Below are positions 42,605 through 52,986 of a stretch of DNA of 64,000 bases, piece by piece. Below the pieces are notes generated by a model. It searched no databases. It saw only the letters and a program-made list of their open reading frames with translations, and had not been told where the DNA came from. Made by a program: the position numbers and the translations under genes. Source of the stretch: SB25 sp050180705 (GTDB lineage Bacteria; Bacteroidota; Bacteroidia; Bacteroidales; Tenuifilaceae); the NCBI GenBank assembly GCA_050180705.1, contig JBFXDX010000007.1:1-64000 (forward strand), in the 5' to 3' direction. The number at the start of each line of letters is the position of its first letter. Position 1 is the first letter of the stretch.

Positions 42605-45430
42605 ATGAATAAAACAATTACTAATCAGTTATATTTTAGTCCTCCTAGTTCAAAAGACTTTTTTAAGCATATACAGCGATTTTTAGAAGTTGGCTTTTGG
42701 TACTGGGATCGCCAGACCAACCATATACATTTCAGCAAAAAGGTTTTATCGATATTGGGCATTAAGTCAGATGAGCTAGGAATTCTTTGGGAAGATTTCT
42801 TTAATGCAGTTCATCCCGAAGATCAAAAAGTTATAAGAAAAGCCTTCGACAGATTATTGTTGGGAAAGAGCATTTCAAGTGATTTGGAGTTTCGGATCTT
42901 AAGAAAAGGCTACTGGCGATGGGCTCGAACTAAGGTTGTTGTGGCCGAATACCTCGAATCTGGAGAGGTTTCTGTTATTATTGGGAAATTTTTCGATATC
43001 GATGAGAATAAGTATTCAATTCAACCTGTCGAGCAAGAAAAGAAAAAGATTCCTTTTTCTTTTTTTTCTTATTGTTTAAAAAAGGGAGTTTTCCAATTTC
43101 ATAATCCTAAACAGAACATTTTTGATTTTAAAATTAGCGATGAAGGTCTAGATTTATTTGAACAATTAAAGCCGTTTGTTACCAGTACTGCCTTAAATCA
43201 ATTTAAGGAAGGGTGGCAGTTTTTTTTATTAGGATCCGATTCTAATTATTCGTATTCCTTAGACTATCAGAATCGTAAAATAAATGTTGTGTTTTCTAAA
43301 AGTCCTGAGTGTGTCGATATTATAGAGGGATTGGCTGTTAACGCTTCTATGGGAGACTCCGATGACGCCCAAAATCCCAAAATCAAATACTCACAGTTTT
43401 TAAATCTGCATCAGCTCATATTTCTGAGTTTTAATTCCAATAATGTTATTACATTTTGTAATCGTTTTGCAGAGAAAATATTGGGATACAAATTTTTTGA
43501 GTTGAAGGAGGATTTTGCGCTAAAACGTATTTTTATTCCAAATTCCGATACATACAAACGCTTTACTGAGCATTTAAAAAGTGCGAGTCAGAAACCTTTC
43601 GAGTGTAATATTATTTCGAAGGATGGAATCCAAAAAGTAATTTCTTGGACAATTATCAAGGGGTTTGATATTACTGATGAGTTAATCGTTTTAGGAAGGG
43701 ATGTTTCTCAGCTGCGTTCTATCGAGCAGAGTAATGATAAGTTGAGTAAACGAATTTACTCATACCAAAGCATGAGTACTCGTTTGCTATTGCAATCGAG
43801 TTGCGAGAATATTTATTTTCTGATTGGTGAACAGCTGGAAAAGTTATACCCTAAGCATATTAGTACTGTTTTTTCATTTGATTCAAAAGATAGCTTTATC
43901 ACGCTTGAGGGTATTTTTGGAATATCGCAACGTCTGCGCGATGCGTTTATTTCCGATTTAGGTTGGAATCCCATTGGTCGAAGATTTCAACTTTTGATCG
44001 AAGCTATTGAAAGGTTAAAAACACATACTCCTTATCGAAGTACCAAAACGTTATATGAAATTGCCGATGGTTATATTTCATTATCGGCGGCAAAGATTGT
44101 AGAACGAAATTTTGAGGTGGAGGATTTATATGTGGTTGGTTTATTTTCTGGAGAAACACTGTATGGCGGAATTCTTGTTTTTAGTTCGTTACCAGATTCG
44201 AAGTTTGATATTCAGCCTTTAAGCGATTTAGCATTACTTGCTTCTATAGCAATGAGTAAACTTCATTCCGAATTGGCCTTAAATAAACAATTGGCCGATA
44301 TAAGGTTGCTGAATGCTAGGAAACTCGATTTACTTACGCATGTTAGTCATGAAATAAGAACCCCTTTAAATGCCATTTTGGGATTTAGCCAACTCCTTGT
44401 TAGTTCCGAGTTGGAAGATTTTACAAAGAAGCAGTATATCGATATTATTAATGGTAAAGGAAAGGCTCTTTTGCGTTTGATTAATGATATAATCGATTTC
44501 AATAAGATTGAGAAAGGAGAACTAACCATTGTACGATCCAACTTTAATCTGAATAAGTCCTTAAATGAAATATATCAGCTTTACTTGAATGAGTTGATTC
44601 TTTATAGCAAGGATGCTGTTGAATTGAAACTGGTGATACCCGGAGGGGCTGATATTGTCGAACTTTTTACCGATGAAGGTCGATTGGTACAGGTTTTTGA
44701 AAATTTGATTGATAATGCACTAAAATTTACAGAACGCGGAACTATTGAGTTTGGCTATACTTTAGAGAAAGACAATATTAATTTTTATGTTCACGATACG
44801 GGAATCGGTATTGATCCGAAGATGCAGGAGATGATATTCGAAAAGTATCGTCAGTTAGATACCTTTCAAACGCAGGGAAGTACTGGCCTTGGGTTAAAAA
44901 TAACCAAGGAGATTGTAATGCTACTTAGCGGAACGATAACTGTAGATTCTGAACTTGGAATTGGTACCACATTCAATGTTGTATTTCCCTTAAATCAACT
45001 TTCGTTTAAGCATTCTGCCGACGATGAGCAATCTTTAATGACCGATCGTAAGGTCGATTTTAAGAATAAAGTGATTCTTATAGTTGATGATGAAGAGGCG
45101 AATTGTTTAATTCTTGAAGAGCTACTCTCGAATTGGGGCGCGCAAACCTTGCTAGCTAGGAATGGAAAAGAGGCTGTAGACTTGGTAAATTCGATTAACC
45201 AAACAATAGATTTGGTTCTAATGGATATTCGGATGCCAATTATGGATGGATATGCCGCTACAATGGAAATTAAGCAGATTAATTCTAAAATTCCAATTAT
45301 AGCTCAAACTGCATATGCTTCAGACGAGGATCAGTTAAAGGCTGAGTCGGCAGGTTGCAATGGATATATAACAAAACCGATTGATACTGTAATATTGTCG
45401 GATATGTTAGAGCATTTTTTACTGGGATAA
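42605..45430 (+). CDS. Hybrid sensor histidine kinase with PAS domains and receiver
   Basis: 941 residues, no transmembrane segment. PAS domain about 20-135 (WYWDRQTNHIHFSKKVLSIL, with the PAC end RWARTKVVVAEYLES), a second PAS about 270-375 (NNVITFCNRFAEKILGYKFF), a GAF-like region about 400-560, HisKA with phospho-acceptor His582 (LTHVSHEIRTPLNAILGFSQ), HATPase_c about 690-800 (DEGRLVQVFENLIDNALKFT, STGLGLKITKEIV), and a C-terminal receiver with Asp874 (LVLMDIRMPIMDGYAA). A cytosolic hybrid kinase that must pass phosphate to an unlinked HPt protein. Monocistronic; stimulus unknown. Confidence 0.93.
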   Translation: MNKTITNQLYFSPPSSKDFFKHIQRFLEVGFWYWDRQTNHIHFSKKVLSILGIKSDELGILWEDFFNAVHPEDQKVIRKAFDRLLLGKSISSDLEFRILRKGYWRWARTKVVVAEYLESGEVSVIIGKFFDIDENKYSIQPVEQEKKKIPFSFFSYCLKKGVFQFHNPKQNIFDFKISDEGLDLFEQLKPFVTSTALNQFKEGWQFFLLGSDSNYSYSLDYQNRKINVVFSKSPECVDIIEGLAVNASMGDSDDAQNPKIKYSQFLNLHQLIFLSFNSNNVITFCNRFAEKILGYKFFELKEDFALKRIFIPNSDTYKRFTEHLKSASQKPFECNIISKDGIQKVISWTIIKGFDITDELIVLGRDVSQLRSIEQSNDKLSKRIYSYQSMSTRLLLQSSCENIYFLIGEQLEKLYPKHISTVFSFDSKDSFITLEGIFGISQRLRDAFISDLGWNPIGRRFQLLIEAIERLKTHTPYRSTKTLYEIADGYISLSAAKIVERNFEVEDLYVVGLFSGETLYGGILVFSSLPDSKFDIQPLSDLALLASIAMSKLHSELALNKQLADIRLLNARKLDLLTHVSHEIRTPLNAILGFSQLLVSSELEDFTKKQYIDIINGKGKALLRLINDIIDFNKIEKGELTIVRSNFNLNKSLNEIYQLYLNELILYSKDAVELKLVIPGGADIVELFTDEGRLVQVFENLIDNALKFTERGTIEFGYTLEKDNINFYVHDTGIGIDPKMQEMIFEKYRQLDTFQTQGSTGLGLKITKEIVMLLSGTITVDSELGIGTTFNVVFPLNQLSFKHSADDEQSLMTDRKVDFKNKVILIVDDEEANCLILEELLSNWGAQTLLARNGKEAVDLVNSINQTIDLVLMDIRMPIMDGYAATMEIKQINSKIPIIAQTAYASDEDQLKAESAGCNGYITKPIDTVILSDMLEHFLLG

Positions 45431-45536
45431 ACTGACGTTTTTATCAAAATTTGGTATAAACCCAATAATTCTTACAGCTATATTTTTGAAAGGTTTTATT
45501 TTTGTGATCATTGAAACGATAATACTAAATCAATAA

Positions 45537-47312
45537 ATGGATACAAGCGAAAAAATTAAGATGCTGCGCCAGCAGATGAAAAAAAAGGAAATCCAAGCAT
45601 ACGTAATTCCCCACAGCGATCCTCATATTAGCGAGTATATTCCAAATCATTGGAAGATGAGAGAATGGGCTTCTGGATTTACTGGCTCTGCTGGAACTCT
45701 TGTTATTACTGCCGAACGAGGTGCTCTTTGGACCGATTCTCGCTATTTTTTGCAGGCAGAGCAGCAACTTGATGGTTCTGGAATTGAACTCTGTAAAATG
45801 GGATTACCCGAGACTCCGGACATCAATACATGGCTAACCATGAATTTAAAGCGGGGGAGCACTATTGGTTTCGATGGTTTAGTTTTTTCGCTTAATACCG
45901 CTAGATCCTATATTCAGGGTTTCGCTAAAAAGGGATTCGAATGCAATCCCAACCTCGATATTGTATCTAAACTGTGGGACGATCGTCCCGATTTACCAAG
46001 TAATAAAGTTTTTGCTCATAGCTTAGAGTTTTCTAGAGTTTCTATAGCGGAGAAATTGGGCGCAATTAGAAAGGCCTTGCTAGTGCGCGATGCTACAGCC
46101 TATTTAATGTGTGCATTGGATGAGATTTGTTGGACATTTAACATTCGAGGCTCCGATATAGCGTACAATCCAGTAGTGTTAAGTTACGCTTATGTAGATG
46201 ATGATGAGGCAATTTTATTTATCGATCGCGATAAGGTTGATTCGGAATTGGCTGATAGGCTCGAGAGTGAAGGCGTTACAATTAAGGAATACTCAAAAGT
46301 ATTTAAGTTTCTATCGAAGTTAGGTAAAAAGGATATTTTGGTAGTTGATCCTGCTAAAACCAACTATTCAATTTATAGTGCGATTCCCGAAAAGGTTAAA
46401 ATAATAGAAACATTGGGTTTGGCCACCGAAATAAAGGCTCGGAAATATCCGCAGGAGATTGAAGGCATTCGTCAGGCAATGGTTCAGGATGGTATTGCCA
46501 TGGTTGAGTTCCTATACTGGCTCGAGAATAATGTCGGCAAGGTTGATATGTCCGAATTGTCAGTAGGGGATAAGTTGTTTGAGTTTAGAAACAAACGTCA
46601 GGATTTTGTCTCCGAAAGTTTCGGATCAATTGTGGGGTATAAGGATCATGGCGCTATTGTGCACTACGAGGCAACTCCCGAAACTAGTTACAAAATAGAA
46701 AAGGATGGATTTTTGCTTATCGATTCTGGTGGACAATACCTGAATGGAACAACCGATATCACCAGAACTATTCATTTAAATCAGCCCTCGAAGGATGAGA
46801 AGTTCGATTATACACTGGTTCTTAAAGGAATGATTCGTTTAGCACTTGCAAAGTTCCCTGTCGGTACAAGAGGTTCGCAGTTAGATACTCTTGCTCGAAT
46901 GGCTTTGTGGGCAAACAATATAAACTATGGTCATGGTACTGGCCATGGAGTTGGGTACTTCCTCAATGTACATGAGGGTCCTCAGCAGATACGTCCCGAT
47001 AATCATCTTCCAATTGAGAATGGAATGTTTATGTCCAATGAGCCTGGATTATATAGAACAGGGCAGCATGGCATTCGTATTGAAAATTTGATAGTGTGTG
47101 TTGATGATGAAACTAACGGTTTTGGTCGTTTCTTAAAGTTTGAGACTCTAACTTTATGCCCAATCGATATCAAACCAATTGATGTGGATATGCTTTGGAG
47201 CGACGAAAGGGAGTGGTTGAATAATTATCACAGTTTGGTGTACGAGAAACTCTCACCATATCTCGATTCGGAACATAAGGATTGGCTTAAAAGCAAGACT
47301 AGTCCCATTTAA
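45537..47312 (+). CDS. Aminopeptidase P family (Xaa-Pro) metallopeptidase
   Basis: 591 residues, the three-domain long form. Two creatinase-like N-terminal domains (about 5-130 and 160-300) precede the pita-bread catalytic domain. Metal ligands are visible: Asp pair in LLIDSGGQYLNGTTDITRT, His in GHGTGHGVGYFLNVHEGP, Glu in SNEPGLYRTGQHGIRIENL and the last Glu in FETLTLCP. Removes N-terminal residues before proline. Followed after 10 bases by a lipoprotein gene. Confidence 0.95.
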   Translation: MDTSEKIKMLRQQMKKKEIQAYVIPHSDPHISEYIPNHWKMREWASGFTGSAGTLVITAERGALWTDSRYFLQAEQQLDGSGIELCKMGLPETPDINTWLTMNLKRGSTIGFDGLVFSLNTARSYIQGFAKKGFECNPNLDIVSKLWDDRPDLPSNKVFAHSLEFSRVSIAEKLGAIRKALLVRDATAYLMCALDEICWTFNIRGSDIAYNPVVLSYAYVDDDEAILFIDRDKVDSELADRLESEGVTIKEYSKVFKFLSKLGKKDILVVDPAKTNYSIYSAIPEKVKIIETLGLATEIKARKYPQEIEGIRQAMVQDGIAMVEFLYWLENNVGKVDMSELSVGDKLFEFRNKRQDFVSESFGSIVGYKDHGAIVHYEATPETSYKIEKDGFLLIDSGGQYLNGTTDITRTIHLNQPSKDEKFDYTLVLKGMIRLALAKFPVGTRGSQLDTLARMALWANNINYGHGTGHGVGYFLNVHEGPQQIRPDNHLPIENGMFMSNEPGLYRTGQHGIRIENLIVCVDDETNGFGRFLKFETLTLCPIDIKPIDVDMLWSDEREWLNNYHSLVYEKLSPYLDSEHKDWLKSKTSPI

Positions 47313-47322
47313 ATTATTAAGT

Positions 47323-48003
47323 ATGAGAAAGATTTTTATTTCACTATTCGGCTTATTTGTGCTTACCACCTGTGGCCCACAGGTTAAGTTTACTCAGCCA
47401 CAGCCGAAGGATGGTAAGAATCTTTCTTATATACCTGTTGAGTATTATGGAAAGTATCTCGATACTTCGGATAGTTCTTTCCTTGAGATTGATAGCGTAA
47501 GTGTTACTACTAAATGGTTGTCCAAGGAAATAATTCCACGTGATAGTATTGCTGCTATAGAGAAGGAACTAGAATTAACCATAAAACGTGATACACAGAT
47601 TTGTTTAACGGAGAAAAGAGGAAACTGGCTAAGCAATAGGGTTAATGTTGATGTTCAGTTTATTGGCGACTCAGTTAAAATTGATGCTATTGCGGAGAAT
47701 CGAATGTTTGAAATATCCGATTCGCAACTTGTGCGTAAGTATCGGGGATTTTGTTTCCTTAATACTCAAACACCTGAAGGTGTATGGCTTGTAAAGGTAT
47801 TGTGTTTGAAAGATAATAAATTGGATTTTGATGATATTTTAGATTCGGAGCAAAGTAAAAAACTTAAAGGGATAACGCGAGTTGCCGGTCCGATTGATTC
47901 GGCTAAAAACGAACCTTCAGAATACTACTTGAATCCATCCCGAAGAGAACTTCGGCGAATACTTCGAGTCCGAAATAGTAGCATGAATTTTATTAAGCAG
48001 TAA
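47323..48003 (+). CDS. Lipoprotein of unknown function
   Basis: 226 residues with a lipobox FVLTTC (Cys17). A charged, beta-rich protein ending in a basic stretch (NPSRRELRRILRVRNSSMNF). I do not recognise a family. It sits 10 bases after the aminopeptidase gene in the same direction, so it is probably co-transcribed; the convergent YjbQ gene ends 8 bases away, with no terminator between. Confidence 0.75.
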   Translation: MRKIFISLFGLFVLTTCGPQVKFTQPQPKDGKNLSYIPVEYYGKYLDTSDSSFLEIDSVSVTTKWLSKEIIPRDSIAAIEKELELTIKRDTQICLTEKRGNWLSNRVNVDVQFIGDSVKIDAIAENRMFEISDSQLVRKYRGFCFLNTQTPEGVWLVKVLCLKDNKLDFDDILDSEQSKKLKGITRVAGPIDSAKNEPSEYYLNPSRRELRRILRVRNSSMNFIKQ

Positions 48004-48011
48004 ACCTTGGG

Positions 48012-48428
48012 TTATTCTCCAATAATCTTTACCAAAACTCTCTTACGTCGCTTCCCATCAAATTCACCGTAAAATATTTGCTCCCAGGGGCCAAAGTCAA
48101 GTTTTCCTTGAGTAATGGCAACAACAACTTCGCGTCCCATGACTGTACGTTTTAAATGAGCATCTGCATTATCCTCGAAACCGTTATGCCTGTAATGTGA
48201 GTATGGTTTTTCGGGAGCAAGTTTCTCCAACCAAACCTCAAAATCTTGATGGAGCCCGCTTTCATCGTCATTAATAAAAATGCTGGAAGTGATGTGCATT
48301 GCATTAACCAAAGCTAAGCCTTCTTTGATATTACTTTCGGCAAGGCATTTCTCCACATCACGGGTAATATTTATCAGTTCACGACGTTTGCTAGTTTCAA
48401 ACCACAGCTCCTTACGGTACGATTTCAT
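48012..48428 (-). CDS. YjbQ-family (UPF0047) protein, second copy
   Basis: 138 residues, same family as 38434 but clearly diverged: MHITSSIFINDDESGLHQDF replaces HTSAGLTINENAD and NADAHLKRTVMG replaces MTAHIKSS. The family core FGPWEQIFYGEFDGKRRKRV is kept. Two members within 10 kb hint at different roles. Converges on the lipoprotein gene. Confidence 0.88.
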   Translation of the reverse strand: MKSYRKELWFETSKRRELINITRDVEKCLAESNIKEGLALVNAMHITSSIFINDDESGLHQDFEVWLEKLAPEKPYSHYRHNGFEDNADAHLKRTVMGREVVVAITQGKLDFGPWEQIFYGEFDGKRRKRVLVKIIGE

Positions 48429-48529
48429 TATAAATTTTTTGTTAACAGTTTGCTGTCTATATTTTGTAATAGTTGATCAGTGGCAATCGATATCGTCATT
48501 TTCCACCGATCAACTATTAGTCAAATAAT

Positions 48530-50278
48530 CTATTTCTTAATTCCAAGTTCATCAACTATTCTAGCAATTTTGCCGTCTAGTTCTTTAAGTTGATTCTCCA
48601 ATTCTGCGGCTGACTTGAGTTGTCCTTTTACACCAAAGTAAAATTTAATTTTAGGTTCAGTTCCCGATGGTCGTACGGAAATTTTAGTACCTTCCTCGGT
48701 AATGAATTGCAGAACATCAGATTTGGGTTGGTTAATTTTTGACACTTTTCCTGTAAGGATATCTAGAGTCTCTTGCTTTTGGTAGTCGTGAACTATTTTT
48801 ACAGCAGAACCATCAATTTTTTTCGGTGGATTTTCCCTGTAGTTTTTCATCATTTGAGCAATTTGCGCAACCCCATCTTTACCTTTTAGAGTAAGCGAAA
48901 CTAAATGCTCTTTGTACAGCCCAAATTCTTGGTATATATCCATTAGAATCTGGTAAACCGATTTGCCTTGATCCTTAGCCCATGCTGTAATTTCGGCAAA
49001 CATGGCACAGCTGATAACTGCATCTTTATCGCGAACAAAGTCGCCGCAAAGGTAGCCGTAGCTCTCTTCGCCACCTCCAATGAATGTTTTTACACCTTCT
49101 AACTCTCTAATTTTTTCGGCTATATACTTGAATCCAGTTAAAACTTCGAAACATTCAACGTTGAACTTATTCGCGATATCGGCTAGCAAATCGGTGGTAA
49201 CAATTGTTTTAACAATGTACTCTTTGCCTTTTATTTTCCCATTCTCCTTCCATTTGCGGAGTAGGTAGTATATTAGAATCGATGCCGCCTGATTTCCGTT
49301 TAGCAATATGAAGTTCCCTTTAATATCCTTAACACCAATGCCAACGCGGTCGGCATCAGGATCGGTAGCCATAATAATGTCAGCATCTATTTCATCTGCC
49401 TTTTCCAGAGCAAGTTTTAATGCAGCGGGCTCTTCTGGGTTTGGCGATATTACTGTAGGAAAATTACCATCAATAATATCCTGTTCCGGAATATTTATAA
49501 TATTGGTGAAACCAAATTTATGCAACGTTTTGGGAACCAATTGAACACCAGTTCCATGTATTGGAGTGTATACAATTGCAATGTTGTTGTGCTTTTGAAT
49601 GATTTGAGGTGACAAAGTAAGCGTCGAAAGTGTATTGGTGTATATTTCGTCGGTTTCGCTACCAATGACACGGATAAGATTAGAATCGCCATTGAATTTA
49701 ACCTCGGAGATATCCTTAATTGCTTGAACCTCGCTAATAATATTTTTATCGTGAGGAGGTACTATTTGTCCACCATCTTCCCAGTATACTTTATAACCAT
49801 TGTATTCTTTAGGATTGTGCGATGCAGTAACTACAACACCACAATGGCATTTATAAGTTCTAATGGCGAAGCTAAGTTCTGGTGTTGGCCTAAGCGAGTC
49901 GAAAAGGTAAACTCTGATGCCGTTTGCACTAAATATTTTTGCAGTAATATCTGCAAATTTCATACTGTTATTGCGCGAGTCAAACGCTATTGCTGCTCTA
50001 ATTTGGGGTAAATGAGAGAATTGTTTTCGTAAATAGTTGCAAAGGCCCTGGGTTGCAATACCTACGGTATAGATATTCATTCGGTTTGTTCCTACCCCCA
50101 TAATCCCGCGCAATCCGCCTGTTCCAAACTCTAAATCACGATAAAACGATTCCATGAGTTCGTTTACATCTTTATCCATTAGGTGCTGAACCTGTTCTCT
50201 AGTCTCTTTATCAAAAGCAGGATCGAGCCATTTTTGTGCTTTTGCGATTACCTGTTTTTCAAGTTCTTGCTTTTCCAT
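48530..50278 (-). CDS. Phosphohexomutase (phosphoglucomutase/phosphomannomutase family)
   Basis: 582 residues. Catalytic Ser153 in VVTASHNPKEYNGYKVY, metal loop ATDPDADRVGIGV, sugar loop GGGEESYGY and phosphate loop RPSGTEPKIKFYFG. This long form is like Bacteroidota and Gram-positive PgcA, which interconverts glucose-1-P and glucose-6-P or the mannose pair. Its product feeds the nucleotide-sugar genes that follow on the same strand, though with 80 bases between. Confidence 0.95.
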   Translation of the reverse strand: MEKQELEKQVIAKAQKWLDPAFDKETREQVQHLMDKDVNELMESFYRDLEFGTGGLRGIMGVGTNRMNIYTVGIATQGLCNYLRKQFSHLPQIRAAIAFDSRNNSMKFADITAKIFSANGIRVYLFDSLRPTPELSFAIRTYKCHCGVVVTASHNPKEYNGYKVYWEDGGQIVPPHDKNIISEVQAIKDISEVKFNGDSNLIRVIGSETDEIYTNTLSTLTLSPQIIQKHNNIAIVYTPIHGTGVQLVPKTLHKFGFTNIINIPEQDIIDGNFPTVISPNPEEPAALKLALEKADEIDADIIMATDPDADRVGIGVKDIKGNFILLNGNQAASILIYYLLRKWKENGKIKGKEYIVKTIVTTDLLADIANKFNVECFEVLTGFKYIAEKIRELEGVKTFIGGGEESYGYLCGDFVRDKDAVISCAMFAEITAWAKDQGKSVYQILMDIYQEFGLYKEHLVSLTLKGKDGVAQIAQMMKNYRENPPKKIDGSAVKIVHDYQKQETLDILTGKVSKINQPKSDVLQFITEEGTKISVRPSGTEPKIKFYFGVKGQLKSAAELENQLKELDGKIARIVDELGIKK

Positions 50279-50358
50279 GACTTTAATGTTTATTTGTATG
50301 GTTGATTAAAACTGTTATTAATCGATGACTATTACTCGTTTGGAATAAGTCATTTATC

Positions 50359-51228
50359 TTATTGTCCTAACTGCTTAAGGCATTCAATAAGGCTTAATCT
50401 CCAGTATGGTACTTTAACATTATACAAGTTACGAATTTTTTGTTTGTTCATAACGCTGTACTGTGGTCGTACTGCCAGTGTAGGATAATCTTTTGTTTCT
50501 ATGGGGTTTATAGTGCAATTTATTTTCGATAACTCCACAATTTCGTGTGCAAAATCGTACCAGCTGCAAACGCCCTCGTTAGAGTAATGAAAAACTTGAG
50601 GTTTGAAATTTTCGGGTCCTTGCTTAACTATTTCGAGCACAGCCTTAGCCAAATCATTAGCCCAGGTTGGAGTTCCCGTCTGATCGAAAACTACATTAAG
50701 TGCGGGTTTCGAACTGGCATGCTTAAGGATTGTTTTCACAAAATTATTTCCGTAAGCAGAGTATAGCCATGAGGTGCGAATAACCATTCCAACTCCAGAT
50801 TGGATAACATTTTGCTCTCCTATAAGTTTTGTATTTCCATAAACCGACAGAGGATTAACCTGAGCATCTTCATTATATGGAGTATTTGCTTTTCCATCGA
50901 AAACATAATCTGTAGAAATATGGATCAACTTTACTCCGTACTTTTTACAGGTTTCGGCCAGTATTTTTGGCGCAATTGCATTAAGTTGATTTGCTTTTGC
51001 TTCTTCCTGCTCCGCCTTATCTACAGCAGTGTAAGCTGCACAATTAATTAGGAAGATGGGCTTGTTTATGTTTATAAATTCATCAACATTACTTGCATTT
51101 GTAATATCTAGTTCCTGATAATCGGTGAAAATAAAGTTAAAATGCGGGAAGTTGCTTGCCTCTTTTTTTATTTCTGAGCCAAGTTGTCCATTAGCTCCTG
51201 TAACTATAATATTAGTGGATATTTCCAT
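50359..51228 (-). CDS. rfbD: dTDP-4-dehydrorhamnose reductase
   Basis: 289 residues, extended SDR: NAD(P)-binding TGANGQLGSE near residue 10, HISTDYVFDG with the catalytic Thr, YGNTKLIGE giving Tyr and Lys (YxxxK), and VIRTSWLYSAYGNNFVKTIL. Last step of dTDP-L-rhamnose synthesis. Overlaps rfbC by 17 bases. rfbA and rfbB are not in the window. Confidence 0.95.
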   Translation of the reverse strand: MEISTNIIVTGANGQLGSEIKKEASNFPHFNFIFTDYQELDITNASNVDEFININKPIFLINCAAYTAVDKAEQEEAKANQLNAIAPKILAETCKKYGVKLIHISTDYVFDGKANTPYNEDAQVNPLSVYGNTKLIGEQNVIQSGVGMVIRTSWLYSAYGNNFVKTILKHASSKPALNVVFDQTGTPTWANDLAKAVLEIVKQGPENFKPQVFHYSNEGVCSWYDFAHEIVELSKINCTINPIETKDYPTLAVRPQYSVMNKQKIRNLYNVKVPYWRLSLIECLKQLGQ

Positions 51229-51778
51229 AAATAAAATTCATTTCTGCATTAGAAAACTCTGGATATACTTTGTCTTTTGAAGAGATAATCGCTTGTTCGG
51301 AATTAATCTTCCAGTCAATGTTCAGTTGTGGATCGTTATACTGTATACCTCTTTCTGCTTCGGGTGTGTATAGATTGTCGCATTTGTAGAATACAGTGGC
51401 AGTTTCACTTAGAACCGAAAATCCATGAGCAAATCCTTTAGGTATGAGTAGTTGTATTTTATTTTCGGTAGAGAGTTCTATACTGAAGTGTTTTCCAAAG
51501 GTCGGTGAGTTCTGACGAATATCAACTGCAACATCAAGTATTTTTCCCTGTACAGCCCGTACTAGTTTTGTTTGAGAATATGGCGAAAGTTGATAATGAA
51601 GTCCCCTAATTACTCCAAATGAAGATTTGGATTCGTTGTCCTGAATAAAGGTTATGTCAATCCCAAGATCTTTGTACTTTGATAAATTGAAACTCTCGAA
51701 AAAATATCCTCTACTATCCTCAAATACTTTAGGCTCAATTATTAATAGATCTGGAATGTCAGTCTTTGTAACTTTCAT
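51212..51778 (-). CDS. rfbC: dTDP-4-dehydrorhamnose 3,5-epimerase
   Basis: 188 residues, a RmlC cupin: IIEPKVFEDSRGYFFESFNL, GVIRGLHYQLSPYSQTKLVR with the catalytic His, KILDVAVDIRQNSPTFG and IPKGFAHGFSVLSETATVFYKC. Epimerises C3 and C5 of the 4-keto sugar. Gene is 9 bases after the UXS gene and overlaps rfbD. Confidence 0.96.
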   Translation of the reverse strand: MKVTKTDIPDLLIIEPKVFEDSRGYFFESFNLSKYKDLGIDITFIQDNESKSSFGVIRGLHYQLSPYSQTKLVRAVQGKILDVAVDIRQNSPTFGKHFSIELSTENKIQLLIPKGFAHGFSVLSETATVFYKCDNLYTPEAERGIQYNDPQLNIDWKINSEQAIISSKDKVYPEFSNAEMNFIYGNIH

Positions 51779-51787
51779 TGATATAAA

Positions 51788-52729
51788 CTATTTGTTTAAC
51801 AATTTCCGAAAATACTCAATTGTGTGAACTAATCCTTCGTCAAGTTTTACAGTAGGCTGCCAGTTATTAAGATTCTTTTTGGCAACAGTGATGTCTGGTT
51901 GACGTTGAGTTGGGTCATCCTTCGGTAACGGTAGATATATTAATTCAGATTTGCAGCCTGTTAGCTTTATTACCTTTTCAGCAAGCTCAATCATAGTAAA
52001 TTCGGCTGGATTTCCCAAATTAACAGGTCCTGTGAAATCGTCAGGTGTATTCATCAAACGAATAAAGGCCTCAATTAAGTCATCAACATACTGAAAACTC
52101 CGGGTTTGTTTTCCATCTCCAAAAATTGTGATGTTTTGATTGTTTAGTGCTTGAACTATAAAGTTGGAGACAACTCGTCCGTCGTTTGGACTCATACGTG
52201 GCCCGTATGTGTTGAAGATACGAGCTATCTTGATTCTAACCTTATTTTGTTCATGGTAATTTACAAATAGTGTTTCGGCACAGCGTTTTCCCTCGTCGTA
52301 GCATGATCGTGGCCCAATTGGATTAACATTCCCCCAGTAAACTTCGGGTTGAGGATGTACTAACGGATCGCCATAAACCTCACTGGTTGAGGCTTGCAAA
52401 ACCTTTGCTTTTATTCGTTTTGCCAATCCAAGCATATTTACCGCTCCCATAACAGAAGTTTTTACTGTTTTTATGGGATTATATTGATAGTGAATTGGCG
52501 ATGCAGGGCAGGCTAAATTGTATATTTCATCAACCTCGGCGTAGTACGGAACTGTAACATCGTGGCGCACCAATTCGAAATATGGGTTATTGAGCAGATG
52601 AACAACGTTAGACTTAGAGCCAGTAAAAAAGTTGTCGATACATATTACCTCATTTCCCTCGGAGAGTAATCGCTCACATAAATGCGATCCAAGGAAGCCT
52701 GCACCACCGGTTACTAGTATTCGTTTCAT
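51788..52729 (-). CDS. UDP-glucuronic acid decarboxylase-like SDR (UDP-xylose synthase)
   Basis: 313 residues from the ATG at 52729, the start of MKRILVTGGAGFLGSHLCER. Motifs: GxxGxxG in TGGAGFLGSHL, STSEVYGDPLVHPQPE, catalytic SCYDEGKRCAET (the YDEGKR form is diagnostic of UXS), and FNTYGPRMSPNDGRVVSNF. It makes UDP-xylose from UDP-glucuronate with NAD. A longer frame to 52789 is not needed. First gene of the rfbC/rfbD group, all for cell-surface polysaccharide. Confidence 0.93.
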   Translation of the reverse strand: MKRILVTGGAGFLGSHLCERLLSEGNEVICIDNFFTGSKSNVVHLLNNPYFELVRHDVTVPYYAEVDEIYNLACPASPIHYQYNPIKTVKTSVMGAVNMLGLAKRIKAKVLQASTSEVYGDPLVHPQPEVYWGNVNPIGPRSCYDEGKRCAETLFVNYHEQNKVRIKIARIFNTYGPRMSPNDGRVVSNFIVQALNNQNITIFGDGKQTRSFQYVDDLIEAFIRLMNTPDDFTGPVNLGNPAEFTMIELAEKVIKLTGCKSELIYLPLPKDDPTQRQPDITVAKKNLNNWQPTVKLDEGLVHTIEYFRKLLNK

Positions 52730-52923
52730 TAAACCAATTGTTAATGTTTGTATTAGATGATTTTTATCACCATAAAAATAGAATTTCAAAAGTAATTCTA
52801 AATTTTAAAATTTCCTAAATTTGATAAATAGGGCAATTCGTCGGAATTTACCTTGTTTAATTTTATTTTGGAGTTATTTGTGTAAAAAGTTAAGCATTAT
52901 TTCCTAGAAATGATAAAGTTATG

Positions 52924-52931
52924 TATTTTTG
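52924..52931 (+). promoter_or_regulatory. -7 element of rpsA
   Basis: TATTTTTG, perfect TAnnTTTG, 56 bases upstream of the ATG. Confidence 0.6.
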
Positions 52932-52986
52932 CAATCTGTTTTATTTCTACAAATATTGTCTAACTAATTAATAATTAGGTAATTTA

